Assembly (NCBI RefSeq): GCF_000153465.1
Contig: NZ_CH672387.1
Coordinates: forward strand, 2,333,903-2,397,902
Direction: 5' to 3'
DNA length: 64,000 bases
DNA from: Aurantimonas manganoxydans SI85-9A1
GTDB taxonomy: Bacteria > Pseudomonadota > Alphaproteobacteria > Rhizobiales > Rhizobiaceae
Shown: positions 63,567 to 64,000 of the stretch, piece after piece
Numbering within the stretch: position 1 is the first letter of the stretch
Layout: every line of letters starts with the position of its first letter
Program-made: the position numbers and the translations under genes
The notes under the pieces: model-generated
The model's database searches: none
Seen by the model: the letters and a program-made list of their open reading frames with translations, nothing else
What the model was told of the DNA's origin: nothing

Positions 63567-64000
63567 CTAGATCCGCAGATGCTGTTCGAGCGTCGCGGCG
63601 GTGTCGGCGTGGGCCGCATCCCCCTGCTCGACGATCTCGCCGATCTTCAGGATCGCGTAGCGGTCGGCGACCGACAGAGCGAAGGGCAGGTTCTGCTCGA
63701 CTAGGAGCACGGCGACGCCGTTCTTCTGCTTGGTCTGACGCAGCACCTCGGCCATCTTGGTGACCATGGAGGGCTGCAACCCCTCGGAAATCTCGTCGAT
63801 CAGCATGATCTTCGGCCGGGCGACGAGGCCGCGCGACAAAAGCAGCATCTTCTGCTCGCCGCCGCTCAGCGTACCGGCGCGCTGGCGAAAGCGCCGGGCA
63901 ATGACCGGAAACGCCGCTTCCACGTCGCCCATCCGCTCGGCGAGGAGCCTGTCGCTCTCGACGCCGAGGCGGAGGTTTTCCTCCACCGTGAGGTCCTGGA
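63567..64000 (-). CDS. Second LivF-type ABC ATPase, 5' end cut by window
   Basis: Partial ATP-binding protein of a branched-chain-amino-acid-type importer; the visible 143 residues cover the C-terminal two thirds. The frame continues off the window edge (visible start QDLTVEENLRLG). Signature motif GTLSGGEQKML, Walker B IMLIDEISEGLQPS and the LivF switch VLLVEQNLPFAL are present; Walker A lies outside. Its livG, livH and livM partners should be beyond base 64000. It is 31 bases upstream of the DUF1028 gene and probably heads the visible part of the operon. Confidence 0.9.
   Translation of the reverse strand, partial: QDLTVEENLRLGVESDRLLAERMGDVEAAFPVIARRFRQRAGTLSGGEQKMLLLSRGLVARPKIMLIDEISEGLQPSMVTKMAEVLRQTKQKNGVAVLLVEQNLPFALSVADRYAILKIGEIVEQGDAAHADTAATLEQHLRI

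Noticed and set aside
1-64000. CRISPR array, riboswitch or ribosomal RNA
   Set aside because: No regularly spaced repeats, no recognisable riboswitch core upstream of any biosynthetic gene and no rRNA-like sequence were seen.

Overview
The window is GC-rich, densely packed DNA from an alphaproteobacterial chromosome, most likely order Hyphomicrobiales (Rhizobiales). Indicators are a ChvE-GguAB sugar transporter, an mlaFED-type lipid transporter, a plcP-agt phosphate-stress lipid-remodelling pair, a fused malic enzyme/phosphotransacetylase, a class II DAHP synthase, and a gor / DUF2059 / rpiA / gph neighbourhood ending in a tRNA-Val(CAC). No species is assigned. All identifications come from reading the sequence and from family knowledge; no database search was run.

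Region by region. 1-6952: a branched-chain-amino-acid-type (Liv) ABC transporter operon (livH, livM, binding protein, livF) flanked by two adenylate-forming enzymes, so it probably imports and CoA-activates an organic acid; livG is not in view. 6977-14405 (minus strand): sugar uptake and catabolism, read as gntR, chvE, gguA, gguB, galactose/arabinose dehydrogenase, dgoK, dgoA. Facing it is an SDR plus FAH-family hydrolase pair (14741-16368), with a dyad, a 19-bp tandem repeat and a GTATAC box in the shared control region. 16486-21133: an Mla/MCE lipid transporter (permease with STAS domain, ATPase, long MCE protein, lipoprotein). 21327-24234: dipeptide epimerase, then agt and plcP. 24437-41190: mostly housekeeping genes (maeB, gltX, DAHP synthase, gor, rpiA, gph) mixed with membrane, hemerythrin and dioxygenase genes, and a full-length NAD-synthetase homologue that has lost its catalytic residues.

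41262-58265 reads as an accessory block just downstream of tRNA-Val. It holds a DUF305 membrane protein, two c-type cytochromes, a caa3-like terminal oxidase (subunits II, I, III plus a small membrane protein), two small unknown proteins, a phospholipase D-like protein, an LPG-synthase-type membrane protein, DUF427, a zinc alcohol dehydrogenase, a decayed IS630-type transposase, a soluble double-PAS chemotaxis receptor and a P1B-type metal ATPase. The oxidase subunit I lacks both the canonical D-channel glutamate and the K-channel lysine. A broken copy of the DUF305 protein's C-terminal domain lies nearby.

58548-64000: a Gfo/Idh-SAF oxidoreductase divergent from a LysR regulator, with a perfect T-N11-A palindrome between them, then an operon of a second livF (cut by the window edge), a DUF1028 protein, a 58-residue GatC/AtzG-like protein and an amidase. 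That set suggests import and hydrolysis of an amide.

The strongest leads are the oxidase lacking both proton-channel residues, the degenerate NadE-like pseudoenzyme, the transporter/DUF1028/mini-GatC/amidase operon, and the sugar locus joining two catabolic branches around one regulator. No CRISPR array, prophage or intact insertion sequence was seen.
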